Assembly: GCA_031472005.1 (NCBI GenBank)
Contig: PZJY01000007.1
Location: 1,909,808 to 1,973,807 of the forward strand
Direction: 5' to 3'
Source of the DNA: Tetracladium setigerum
Lineage: Eukaryota; Ascomycota; Leotiomycetes; Helotiales
DNA: 64,000 nucleotides
The position numbers and the translations under genes were made by a program. The notes under the pieces were generated by a model, which made no database searches, was not told the origin of the DNA, and saw nothing but the letters and a program-made list of their open reading frames with translations. Below are positions 33,092 through 42,745 of the stretch, piece by piece (position 1 is the first letter of the stretch; each line of letters begins with the position of its first letter).

Positions 33092-34080
33092 GAAGGACGA
33101 AGAGGGACATGTTTGGAAGACAAGTGCAAGTTCAGGTTGTGATGGGTGATTAATGACGGGTGTTCGTCCGGTGTTCGTCCGTGATTTCGTCCGGATCCGC
33201 TTGTGCGAGACCTGACCCATGCCCAGATACGAATCTCAATAATGGGGCTCAATCATAGAAGCCCAACCTCTTTTCCTTTCTTATTCATTACTTAGCTTGA
33301 CGGATCTTTTCCTATGATCTCTCGACCATTTTCCCCGTTGCGGACAAAGGATTTGGCGATTGATCCTCCTCATTCCGATAAGTTCCACAGTCAGCGAAGC
33401 CCGCGTGCCCGGGATCTGGAGCTGCAGTTGACAGCATGGGAGTTGTTGAAGTTGAGAGTTGTCTTTTACCGAGGAGTAGCAAGTCCAGCTATTAGGAAAT
33501 CGCCTAGCATGGGTTTCTTGTGTTGATGAGAAAGATAGGATTTCGTTTCTGTGATGGTAATCTGATGATGAATAGCTTTGCGCCACCAAAGCTTCAACTT
33601 TCGCCGTTGCCAAGACCACTCTGGAGACACTACCACGCCGCCTCAACACCTTTAAGCAGCAGAATAGGGCACCCTCAAAACGATGATTATCCAAGTTTCT
33701 AAGCTAAAACGTTCTTTTCGATTTGTTACGAAACAAATATAATGATTCTGTGGAGTCTGAAATGGTCATGAAGCATGTCTTGGCGCGTTGTAGGCACCGT
33801 GCTTCAACAAAAACGCGAAAGAACCGCCGGTGGCTTGAGATTTAAGTTCAACTTTACTGTGATGGTGTTAGGTCTTACTATGTACCAGGAATAAACCATT
33901 ACACAATTGCCTTACCCCTCTCATATATCATTAATAGGTCATTGACATCTCAACTTCTCCCATGAGAATTTTGTTCATGTTGTGTCGATATCTGTAACTC
34001 CGAACAAGATACCTACTGTCAATATTCACAGATTTGATAGCTATCGCCTATTCAATCACCATCCCCCAAAATATCTCACA
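33092..34080. other. Divergent intergenic region (regulator / DUF1772)
   Basis: About 1 kb between the regulator start (minus) and the DUF1772 start (plus). It holds the repeats at 33163-33193 close to the regulator. The rest has short random-looking ORFs only. Confidence 0.5.
33163..33193 (-). promoter_or_regulatory. Triple CGGACGAA direct repeat upstream of the Zn2Cys6 gene
   Basis: Three perfect minus-strand copies of CGGACGAA (33193-33186, 33181-33174, 33170-33163), spaced 12 and 11 bp start to start, about one helical turn. They begin 72 bp upstream of the chosen start codon. The outermost copy sits in GATCCGGACGA, also found around the middle copy upstream of the transporter. Confidence 0.7.
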
Positions 34081-34590
34081 ATGGACACCCCACTCTCTAT
34101 CCGCACTGCCCAAACTCTCGGAATTACGCTCTCATCTCTCTGGGGAGGAGCATGTCTCTCCATGTCCGTCTTCTTCGTGCCCGCCATCCTACAAGCACCC
34201 AGCTCCATAGCCCTCAATCAATGGGGATACATCTTCCGACTCGGCAAAGCAATCGGCCCACCAATTTCTGTCGTCGCAGCAGGGGCATACGGCTATCTTG
34301 CCTACAAACTCCCTGCTTCGTCATTCAATGGCTACGCGACAGCCGCTTTCTTAAGCGCGGCGATCGCGCCATATACGATTGTTTTGATGACGGCGACGAA
34401 TGATAAGTTGTTGGCTAAAGAGGAAGAGACGAGGGGTTTGAAGAAGGGTGATGATGTTGTGGAGGTGGCGGGTGAGGTGCAGGGTGAGAGTACACCGGAG
34501 TTGCTGAAGACTTGGGGGAATTATAATATTTGGAGGGGTTTAATGCTCACTGCTTCGGGAGTTATTGGGATTTGGACTTCGCTGGTCTGA
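34081..34590 (+). CDS. DUF1772 (anthrone-oxygenase-like) membrane protein
   Basis: Single exon, 169 residues from the ATG at 34081, preferred over upstream in-frame extension because the family starts with a short head before span 1. Four hydrophobic segments are visible (about residues 10-35, 55-75, 85-105, 150-167), and the C-terminal NYNIWRGLM motif before the last span is typical of DUF1772. Some members (HypC-type) oxidise anthrones in polyketide pathways; no polyketide synthase lies in this window, so that role is not supported here. It is divergent from the Zn2Cys6 gene. A hydrophilic loop (about residues 115-140) is rich in Glu, Lys and Gly. Confidence 0.82.
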   Translation: MDTPLSIRTAQTLGITLSSLWGGACLSMSVFFVPAILQAPSSIALNQWGYIFRLGKAIGPPISVVAAGAYGYLAYKLPASSFNGYATAAFLSAAIAPYTIVLMTATNDKLLAKEEETRGLKKGDDVVEVAGEVQGESTPELLKTWGNYNIWRGLMLTASGVIGIWTSLV

Positions 34591-36394
34591 TTGATTGATT
34601 GTGGGAGGGTGCTGATGGGGGAGGTTTGGACGAAATACAGATGGCTGGGCGCACGATGTGTTGAAGGATTTTGCTTGATTTTGGTCGAAATCATGCGAGA
34701 CACAGCAACTTAAACATAGTCCTTTTATCCTTGTAGAGTGCCGAGGTATGTCTAAGCAACAAATATATCAAATCGTCATTTGTTGAGTTACAACTACATT
34801 ACTTACCTTTCAGGCCATATCCATAATCACGTGACAAAGATCAGAGTGAAGAATATCTTTTGCAAAATAGTAGTAGGCAGGTACATTTAAGTATAGCTAC
34901 AAACATATTGCAAGAACGCAAGATTACCTGCCAATCGCAAAAGCCATCATGTAAATTCGGGATTCCTCCAGATTCCGGAGACTCGGTTCAAAGGAAGATG
35001 GTCCGGATATCTGTCCGCGAGAAGTATAACGCGTGAGTCGGGTTTGAAAGTTGAATCGTGATGGAATACCTCTTATCAACTGCCATCATACCACTCAGCT
35101 AGGTTGAAATTCTGTTGCCTAGATAAGTGTTGGTTCTCACGAAGTGTCGGCATCTCGTGAGCTGTCTTTTGTCTCAAGGCGTACTTTACTGTACTGACTG
35201 TATCTATCTTATTGGTAGGATTGAAACGATAGGAAACAGCCATTCAATCAATCACCCTTGTCCTTCTGTGCGAGAAAGTCTGTGTTGCAGGAATGCGCAG
35301 CTGTGGGGATGAAGGAGGAAGGTGGTGGTCGTCGATGTTTTCCCGAAGAGGACTAGACTGAACTCACTTTCACTTGACCTGGGAGGTAATTCAACGTTAC
35401 AGTACGCTCTTCCCAAACTCCCATGGCCAAACAAACGTCTATCGCACATCCAATATCTCACCTGCATCAATCATCTGCTACTCGGAAATATCGAAAACAT
35501 ACGACAGTGTCAATTGCTGGAAGAATCAATCTTGAACGTACCTCCACGTTGTGCGAGGTTCTTATCTGGATAAGCAGTACCCTGAGCGATCCTCCCCACA
35601 AGTGGGCGGGTTTGAATAATCAGTACATGATTTTCTCCAGCATATCTGCTTTCCCATAAAACATGTCTCTGCCCAAAAACAAATGCCGAGGCCCGCTTTG
35701 AGCACTCAAGCTTCGTGGATTGATCTTGGTCCCCGCCATCAACGCTTATCAGGACGTGCTGTACCGTACGACCTGAGTGGTGTCACACTTCCAAAAATCA
35801 CAAGGCTGGTCGAGACCCTCGCGATTTGATTAAGATGGCCAATATTGAGACCAATGACCCTGTTAGATTTCGGATTTAGTAGTTCGAGTATCACCGCTAC
35901 GGATACAGTATATATGTTTCCGCTCTACACAAAGTCAAACCTTACGGCCAGGATTGAGCATACAAAAACCGGGGACACAACTATCGCGGTAGTCCCAAGT
36001 TGATTAAAATATCCCTCAAAGTCGGGACTCTTCCCAAATGCCTGTCCTCTCCCTGCAGAGGTGCGTTGATGTTTCCGCCATGCAGTACCGCGGGAATCGT
36101 CCGTTCGGGGCTCGCAGCTCAAATCCCTATCTTCGACGAATGAGCAAGTGTCCCCTCAAGTCAATATTACGGCTGGGTGCAGAAGGGACCTTGCCACAAG
36201 ATGGTTCCCTGGATAAGGCAGTAGCTATCCCGACCTTACACGGCCTCGCCGGTATCACCTTATCGTCAGGCGCGTCCCTCACTGGCTCTTGCCGAGTGGC
36301 ATTCTCATATATCTCTCTCTAGTTTTCTGTCTGTTTTTTTTCTCCTTATTTTCAACTCAAAAAGATCATCCTGTCAAGGAGATATTAATTAAGT
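34591..36394. other. Intergenic, upstream of the amino-acid permease
   Basis: About 1.8 kb with no supported gene. The ~90 bases before the permease ATG are T/CT-rich. Two GATA-type sites at 36212 and 36259 are described separately. Confidence 0.5.
36212..36264. promoter_or_regulatory. Pair of opposed GATA-factor sites
   Basis: GATAAG at 36212-36217 and its inverse CTTATC at 36259-36264, about 130-180 bp upstream of the permease ATG. Fungal AreA/NIT2-type nitrogen regulators bind such pairs, which would suit an amino-acid permease. The sites are short and could be chance. Confidence 0.35.
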
Positions 36395-38329
36395 ATGGGC
36401 GAAGAGAAAGCCGCAACGATCGACGAGAAGTCAGCACCCGTCTATGATGGCAAGGGAGGTGTCAGAGAATCTTCCTCCGATGCTGAAGCAGCCTCTGGTC
36501 ATGGCCAAACCGAGGTGATAGAGACCACCAAGAGAGGTCTCAAAGCTCGCCATGCCCAGATGATTGCACTTGGTGGAACAATTGGTATGGTTCTGTTCTC
36601 TAATGCGTTGCCATACTCTACTTACCTTACTGTATAGGAACCGGACTTTTCGTAGGAAGCGGATCGACACTTGCAAGAGGTGGGCCACTGTTTATCCTGC
36701 TTGCGTACTCAACAATTGCTGTCATGGTTCTGTTTGTTGTAACTGCCATTGTCGAAATTGCAGCTTACTTGCCAATTTCGTAAGTTTATACTTCCGGCAT
36801 CGTCAGATCAGCCAACTGACTTGCGAACAGTGGAGGAACTATGGGACTTTATGGCAACCGAAATGTCTCCTCCAGTCTCGGATTTGCGATGGGCTGGCTA
36901 TACTTCTATTCTCTGGGTATCCTCGTGCCATACGAAATTACGGCAGCTGGTTTAATCATTGATTATTGGGAGTCGCCCGTGAACATTGCTGTGTGGATTA
37001 CAATTTTCATCGTCGTTATTGTGGGACTAAATACTCTTCCCGTGCAATATTATGGCGAAACAGAATTCTGGTTCGCATCCCTGAAGGTTTTCATGATGAT
37101 TGGACTTATTTGTAAGTACTCTTTCAATATTTCCGCACTGCCAAGATTGCAATCGAGGTCCACTTTACGCAAAATAGACCGAGGACAAGGTTGGTCTGGG
37201 AGGTCTTCTCGTTGATCATAGTCGACGCATTAGCGTTAAATTCATCGAGCGCAGATTCTAATTTGGAGCAGTGACTTCTTTCATCATCTTCTGTGGAGGT
37301 GGACCAAACCAAGACGGAGCCTTGGGATTCCACTACTGGAAGGAACCTGGAGCAACGAACACTTATCTCCGAGCAGGTTCCATAGGCCGCTGCATCGCTT
37401 TTTTCAGCGTATTGGTAATGTCGGCCTTTCCCTTTACATTCGCACCAGAGCTACTCGTCGTCACTGGCGGGGAAATGAAGAGCCCACGCCGAAATCTCCC
37501 CAAAGCCGCTAGACGTTACTTCTTCCGTCTCGTAATCTTCTACATTGGCTGTGTTATTTCCATTGGAATAATTTGCCCCTACAACGAAACAGATCTCACC
37601 GAAGGCGGCGCGGGTGCAAAATCATCGGCCTTTGTCCTCGGCTTCGAAAAAGTTGGAATTTCCAAAGTTCTCTCGTCAATTATTAACGCAGTTATCATTA
37701 CATCGGCCTGGAGCTCCGGAAACTCCTTCCTTTACATGTCCTCCCGGTCTCTCTACTCCCTGGCTATCGCCGGTAACGCTCCTCAAATCTTCACCAAGTG
37801 CACCAAGAAAGGAGTACCCTACATGGCCGTCGGCGCATCTTCCCTATTCTGCGCTCTCGCATATCTCAACTGCGCCAACAGCGGCTCAGTCGTCTTCAAC
37901 TGGTTCGTAAATCTCACCAACACATCTGGTTTCATCTCCTGGACATGCTGCTGCATCACCTACATCCGCTTCCGCAAAGCCGTGCAGGCACAAAATCTCC
38001 CTCTCTCGCAGATCCCGTATAAATCCATTCTTCAGCCCTACGGTGCCTGGATTGCACTCATCTTCTTCCCAATCCTTGCACTCATCAACGGATTCACGGT
38101 CTTCTTCCCGGAGAACTGGAGCGTGAGTAACTTCTTGACGGCGTATGTTGGGATTCCAATTTTCTTTGTGATTTATTTGGGACATAGGTTTATGCATAGA
38201 GCGGATAAGTGGGCGCATGATCCCATGGATGTCGATTTACATAGTGGGATTGATGTTGTGATTGCTAATGAGGAGCCGGAGGTTCATGCGGATACGTGGC
38301 AGAAGAAGTTGCATGGTTTCCTTACTTAG
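36395..38329 (+). CDS. Amino-acid permease (APC superfamily, YAT type)
   Basis: Four exons (36395-36584, 36638-36779, 36831-37111, 37272-38329) give 556 residues. A hydrophilic acidic N-terminus of about 50 residues precedes RGLKARHAQMIALGGTIG and TGLFVGSGSTLARGGP, the family signature around span 1. Twelve hydrophobic segments can be counted. FTFAPELLVVTGGEMKSPRRNLPKA (after span 6) and SRSLYSLAIAGNAPQIFTK are also hallmark blocks. Such proton symporters import amino acids at the plasma membrane. The third intron (160 nt) is longer than its neighbours. The tail ends without a recognised targeting motif. Opposed GATA sites lie upstream. Confidence 0.92.
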
Positions 38330-39097
38330 GGATGGTTGTGAATTGGCTTGAAGGTGGTAAGTAAATAACAGAATTCATGTGGTCCTGCGAAGAAATTATT
38401 TGAAAGGGCTGCAGAGGTATCTAGATCATTGATGCACGATCCATGAATTGGATGACCCAAAACTAGTAAGAGCCTCTGGCCTTTCCATTTTATTAGTTGT
38501 TGTGGTTGAGAACGATGGTCATGCACATTGCACATGTATTAGGGCGAAAATCTATCAACTCAAAAATATTTTCGCTCACGGAATATAAAACCATAGTAAA
38601 TTCATCATAAATTTTTATTGATTGGTTGCTTCTGTGCTTTCTAATAATCGATAGGCACCCACAGTGTCATCTACTCTGAAGGTAGGCTTCGTGTGAAAAG
38701 AACCTATTTGTAGTGTTGGTGGTCCATAAACGGAAATCAAGGGAAGCATACATTCTATTCATCTATCTTCGTCCGTCCTCTCTCTCTCTAGAGGGAGAGA
38801 GGACGCTAAACTATCTACGAGGAAAGGACGACCTTCCCGGACGACCTTCCCCTTACATGTAGGTACCAATACACCTCCCGTCATTCTTCTCATCTCTCTT
38901 CCGAACTACCAGCTTTGCTTTGAAGAATATGTAACCATGCTTTGATAAAGAAGTGTAGTTCGGTGAAGATGTCTGCTGATAAACTCCTTCTTTCAGGACA
39001 GACTCAAGCAGCTCTGTCCATGAAAGTACCATCGTCTTCCATACCTCTCGTACCCATTCGAAATACCCACTGAATAACCCAGTCCCCTCTTGACTCA
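38330..39097. other. Convergent 3' intergenic region
   Basis: About 770 bp between convergent genes. A 30-bp near-perfect inverted repeat (38776-38805) and a short direct repeat (GGACGACCTTCCC, about 38827-38850) are present; no gene is supported. Confidence 0.5.
38776..38805. repeat. 30-bp inverted repeat (CT/GA-rich)
   Basis: Left arm GTCCTCTCTCTCTCT and right arm AGAGGGAGAGAGGAC pair at 14 of 15 positions with no loop. It lies about 450 bp past the permease stop and could form a hairpin in a 3' transcript; function unknown. Confidence 0.6.
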
Positions 39098-40596
39098 TTA
39101 CTCACAGCCAATATCCTCACCATCATCCGGAAACTTCATCACGCCAAAATCCTCAGTCAACCCCTCCATCTGAGCCACCGTAACCAACTGCTGCTCATCC
39201 CGAACTTCATCTATTTCCCTATCGTCAGGATTCTTCCCCCTCAACTGTTCTTCCCTAGACTCCAAGAACTTCTGAAGAAACTCCCTCTCTCTCTTCTCTC
39301 TAGGTGTCAACTTTTGCCCATTCTTCAACTTCCTATCCTCTCGAAGGAGCGCATCATTCAATCTCTGCGTCTCTCTTCGCTCTTCTTCCTTCAATCTCTT
39401 CGCCTCTTGCAAGTCCTCATTACGTCGTATGTCAGCTTCTTTCTTAAGCTGCTTCGCCAGTTGAGAGACCTGCTTCAAGTCAAGATCATATTGATCAAAA
39501 GCGAAACCGCCTCTTTCACCCTGCGACATATTCAGCTCAGCCAACAACTTCTGCTTGGCAAGTTGTTCAAACTTCCACATGATTTCCCTTTTTCTGTTCG
39601 AATTTCGGATTTTCTTGGTAAGTTTTTCCTGCTTTATGCGATCGAATACCTCGCGGGTGCTGACGAAGCCTCCGCCTTTCTTGTTGGACCATTCGAGAAA
39701 TTTTTGGTGGTTCTCCCAGGCTTCGATCTCGGTTTTTGACATGTCTGGAGTTACCTCTTGGGCTCTTTTTTTGGCGGTTGCTTGGCGCCATATCTCTTTG
39801 TGTCTCAATTTAGGTGGTTTTGAGAGTAGGTTTGGTTGATGATGGTCGGGTTGGTGTGGGGTTCGATGTTGATATGGGTTGTGTTGAAGTCCATTGTCGT
39901 GGCCAGCAGAATGATAGAGGTCGTATTGAGTCTCTTTATTGCTGTCAGAAGGTCGGGTTGAGTCGGGTCGAGGCGGTTGGCCGTTTGGGAAAGTTTGACT
40001 TTGGTTAAATTGTGGTTTGCGGTCGACGAGGCTTGTTGCACTGAGCAAGTTACCGAGTCGGTTCATTTCTGTCTTTCGTGCACGTCTCGATTTACGCTTG
40101 GAGATTTTTCCGAGGCGGCGACGGGATTCGAGATTCGTTATTTCCTGATTGAGAGTGTTAAGGAGGGGCAGCGGGAGGAGGAGGCAGGGAAGAGAAGAGA
40201 GGTTTGAGGCTTACACTTGCAAAGCTAGAACCTGCGACAGGAAGATCGGTCCCATTGTTAACTTTAGACTCTTGAGCTGACGAAGAAAGTGCTGGAGTAC
40301 TCCATCTAAGAGCTAGCGAATAATTTGAAAATTTTCCACCGATCAGTTTATGAGCCTAGTTAATTACAAGGTCAACGATTGATCGTGAAGCCTCAGGAGC
40401 AGCGCAACCCTACCTGCACACCCATCTCATGCACCATAATAAATTGCTGGTCCTTTGAAGGCTCAGATCTGTTGTCATTGAAGATATTGAACTCTGGTTG
40501 ATCGAAGCGTATATCCATCTTGATGATAGATGCAGACGATCTCTCTCCGGTGTCCATGATGAATGTCGGCGGGAATGCTGGCGGGTCGACGTCCAT
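39098..40596 (-). CDS. Charged coiled-coil protein, unknown function
   Basis: Three exons (40596-40414, 40355-40215, 40144-39098) sum to 456 residues. The two upstream exons, recovered from GTAGGG/TAG and GTAAGC/CAG splice sites, keep the frame open without a stop, so I extend the start well beyond the ATG at 40066. The N-terminal part is Pro/Ser-rich. A basic cluster (GKISKRKSRRARK) near residue 120 could be a nuclear localisation signal. From about residue 190 the protein is a nearly continuous charged helix, with FLEWSNKKGGGFV, RNSNRKREIMWKFEQLAKQ and KLTPREKREREFLQKFL. The C-terminus is acidic. I recognise no family. Confidence 0.7.
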
Positions 40597-41442
40597 CTTG
40601 AGGATTGTTGAATCTCACTCGCCTTGTCGGTATGTTTATCAAAAAAGAAAAGATGTTGATGGGTAACGAGATGATCGGAGGGAAGTAGTCTGGTCGGGCT
40701 GATATGATTGGTTAATGCTGAAGGTGAAGAGAGGCAGCTGGCTAAATGTTGAACAGTGGAGAACAAGGGCCAACAAGACGACTGAGCAAACAAATAACAG
40801 GCGAAAATTTATTTCAAGTATCCATCAAAGCGAATAGGAACTGTTTGTCGTGAGCTTCAAAAAAAAATATCCTGTAAACAAAACCGAGGGGGATTTGGAG
40901 AGGAACAAAAGCAAACCGTCAAGCGTACAAACATTTCGCCAGGTGTTTTGTCACTCAGTATCTGTCGCTCTTTCCTTTCAACGTTTTTCTCGAGACTTCA
41001 AACTCTTTTAGTGACCTTGAGACTTTTTGGATGTTCGCTTTTTTCATTTACCATGAGCAATTAAACATTTTCTTTAATCCGTTTTGGGTGTCTCATCTCA
41101 CTCGGTTGCTCGCGAATCCTCCTGTTTGTTTTATTCCGTCATGCTACTGGACAGCAGATGCTCATGTCCCGTATATTAATATGCAAGATTATTTTTCTTT
41201 CATTCTTTTAACTCGATCTTTCATGCACTATTGTAGAGGCGTTCTCATCATGGAGCAATCTGTTTCCCAGAAACGTACAAGAAATCAACAGTATTTCAAA
41301 ATTAACTTTTATTTTAGGATTGTTGGCTAATCATAATATCCAGAGCCCCTCATATGGAGGTCTGCCGTCGTCTCCAGAACTCCATGCCTTCCATTAGTTG
41401 AGTCCATGCTATGCAGTACAAATATAATTACATCAGACCATC
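40597..41442. other. Intergenic, no gene seen
   Basis: About 850 bp, AT-rich between 40800 and 41330. Small ORFs look random. Confidence 0.5.
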
Positions 41443-42745
41443 TCACTTCTTGGTCTCCTTCTTGGCCTCCTTGCCAGCCTCCTCGGCCAGCTTCTCAGCC
41501 TCTTGTGTACGCTTTTGAATAACATCTGCGATATCCTTATATGCTCCCTTGAGAATCTTCTCGGCTTCATCACCCCTCGATTGAGCAACTTGTTGAAGTT
41601 TCTGCAATTTTGGGATGATCTCACTTCCACCTGGGATCATCTTGGCATACTGCTCAAACTGTTGTCCAAGTCCACTCTTCTTGGCTTTCTCTCCAGCTTG
41701 CTTGACATACTCTTGGAGATCATCTGTGCTTCCTGATGACACGGCATCTTTAACTTTTTGGAAAACCTCAGAGGCATTGCCTTGCTTCAAGGCATCGGCA
41801 TTAGACTCGATGATCTCCTTGATTTTGGGATTCTTGTCGAAGTATGGCTTTGCTTGCTCCAAACCCTTTTTCCAAGCCTCATCACCAAGTTTTTGCAACT
41901 TCTCGGTCTTTTCCTGGATGAGTTGCTTGATCTTGTTAACAGTCTCGAATGAGATTCCGCCCTTGACGACATCTGCAATTTGCTTGTATGTTTGGTCGAA
42001 CTCCTTCTTAGCCTCTGGGCCCTTGGACTCAGCCAATTGCTTCAATTGATCCCAGTTACCGCCGACCTTCTCTTTCAGTTGCGGATGGTTGTTCAGAATA
42101 TCGCCAACTGAGTCAGAAGCAAGCTCGGCGATATCTCCCAGCGCCTTTTGCAGAATGTCCCAGGTTTGTGTGACGGTTTCCATGTCCATACCCCCTTCTT
42201 CGTAAGGGCCTTCAAGTCATTGTATGTGTTTGTAACAATTTCGTTGACCTCATCACCATGCTTCTGTTGGACAGTTTCAAGATCCTTGAAGGCAGTATCT
42301 ACATAGGCCTTTCCACCTGGAATGAAAGCGGCGTAGGATGTGGCGGTTGATCGCAACCATTTGAGAGCTTCGTTTGGTTCGGGAGTTTGTTCTTGAATGG
42401 ACTTTGTGACCTTTGCGTATTGCTTCTTCGCTGAAGTGGCAGCATCGTGGATGCTTTTCGCGCCAGATGTATAGTAATAGCCGTATCCAAGCTGGAGGGG
42501 GTTGGTCAGCTGCTGAAAGTTCAACTGGAGGTGTTAAAGCTTACCAGAAATACTACAGCTCCTCCTGTCAATCCACCGGCGAAACCACTTGAAAAGCCCT
42601 TTCCAGCGGTCGACTCAGGTGTAACTTTGCTCGCGACATTTTGTGCGGTTGATTGGAGGCGAACCTGACGAGCTCCTAATCGAGCTGATGGAGCTCGTAG
42701 AGAGGTGCGAGCTGCTGCTCTTGTTGCTGTTCTCGATGCAATCAT
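41443..42745 (-). CDS. Mitochondrially targeted helical protein, one apparent frameshift
   Basis: Exon 1 (42745-42545) encodes a basic, Arg/Ala/Ser-rich presequence (MIASRTATRAAARTS) and the start of a membrane span (GFAGGLTGGAVVFL) that continues in exon 2 (LGYGYYYTSGAK; intron 42492-42544). The rest, to 41443, is a long series of amphipathic helical segments with repeated LKALTKKG-, DILNNHPQLKEK- and QAKPYFDKNPKIKE-like blocks, as in a fungal family of unknown role. The frame shifts at a plus-strand C5 run (42191-42195), between LKALTKKG and MDMETVTQTWDIL. One added base gives 416 residues. An alternative is a 47-nt intron starting GTATGG, but it lacks a branch-point-like sequence and would remove a conserved-looking segment. 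Confidence 0.75.

Noticed and set aside
33092..33220. Start of the Zn2Cys6 protein at the upstream ATG (33220)
   Set aside because: This would place the conserved CGGACGAA repeats in coding sequence as a low-complexity basic stretch; the same repeats are non-coding upstream of the transporter.
33281..33694. 137-codon minus-strand ORF between the regulator and DUF1772 genes
   Set aside because: No domain, no plausible splice partner, and it overlaps plus-strand ORFs of similar size; probably chance.
34591..36394. Transposon or tRNA in the 1.8-kb gap upstream of the permease
   Set aside because: No terminal repeats, transposase-like frame or tRNA-like B box could be seen.
38853..39098. 81-codon minus-strand ORF just downstream of the coiled-coil gene
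   Set aside because: It starts at the last base of that gene's stop codon, has no recognisable feature, and probably lies in the 3' untranslated region.
42145..42195. 47-nt intron (GTATGG...AAAAG) as cause of the frame change in the mitochondrial protein gene
   Set aside because: It keeps frame and is possible, but it lacks a branch-point-like sequence and would delete a segment that reads as a natural part of the helical protein; a homopolymer indel is simpler.
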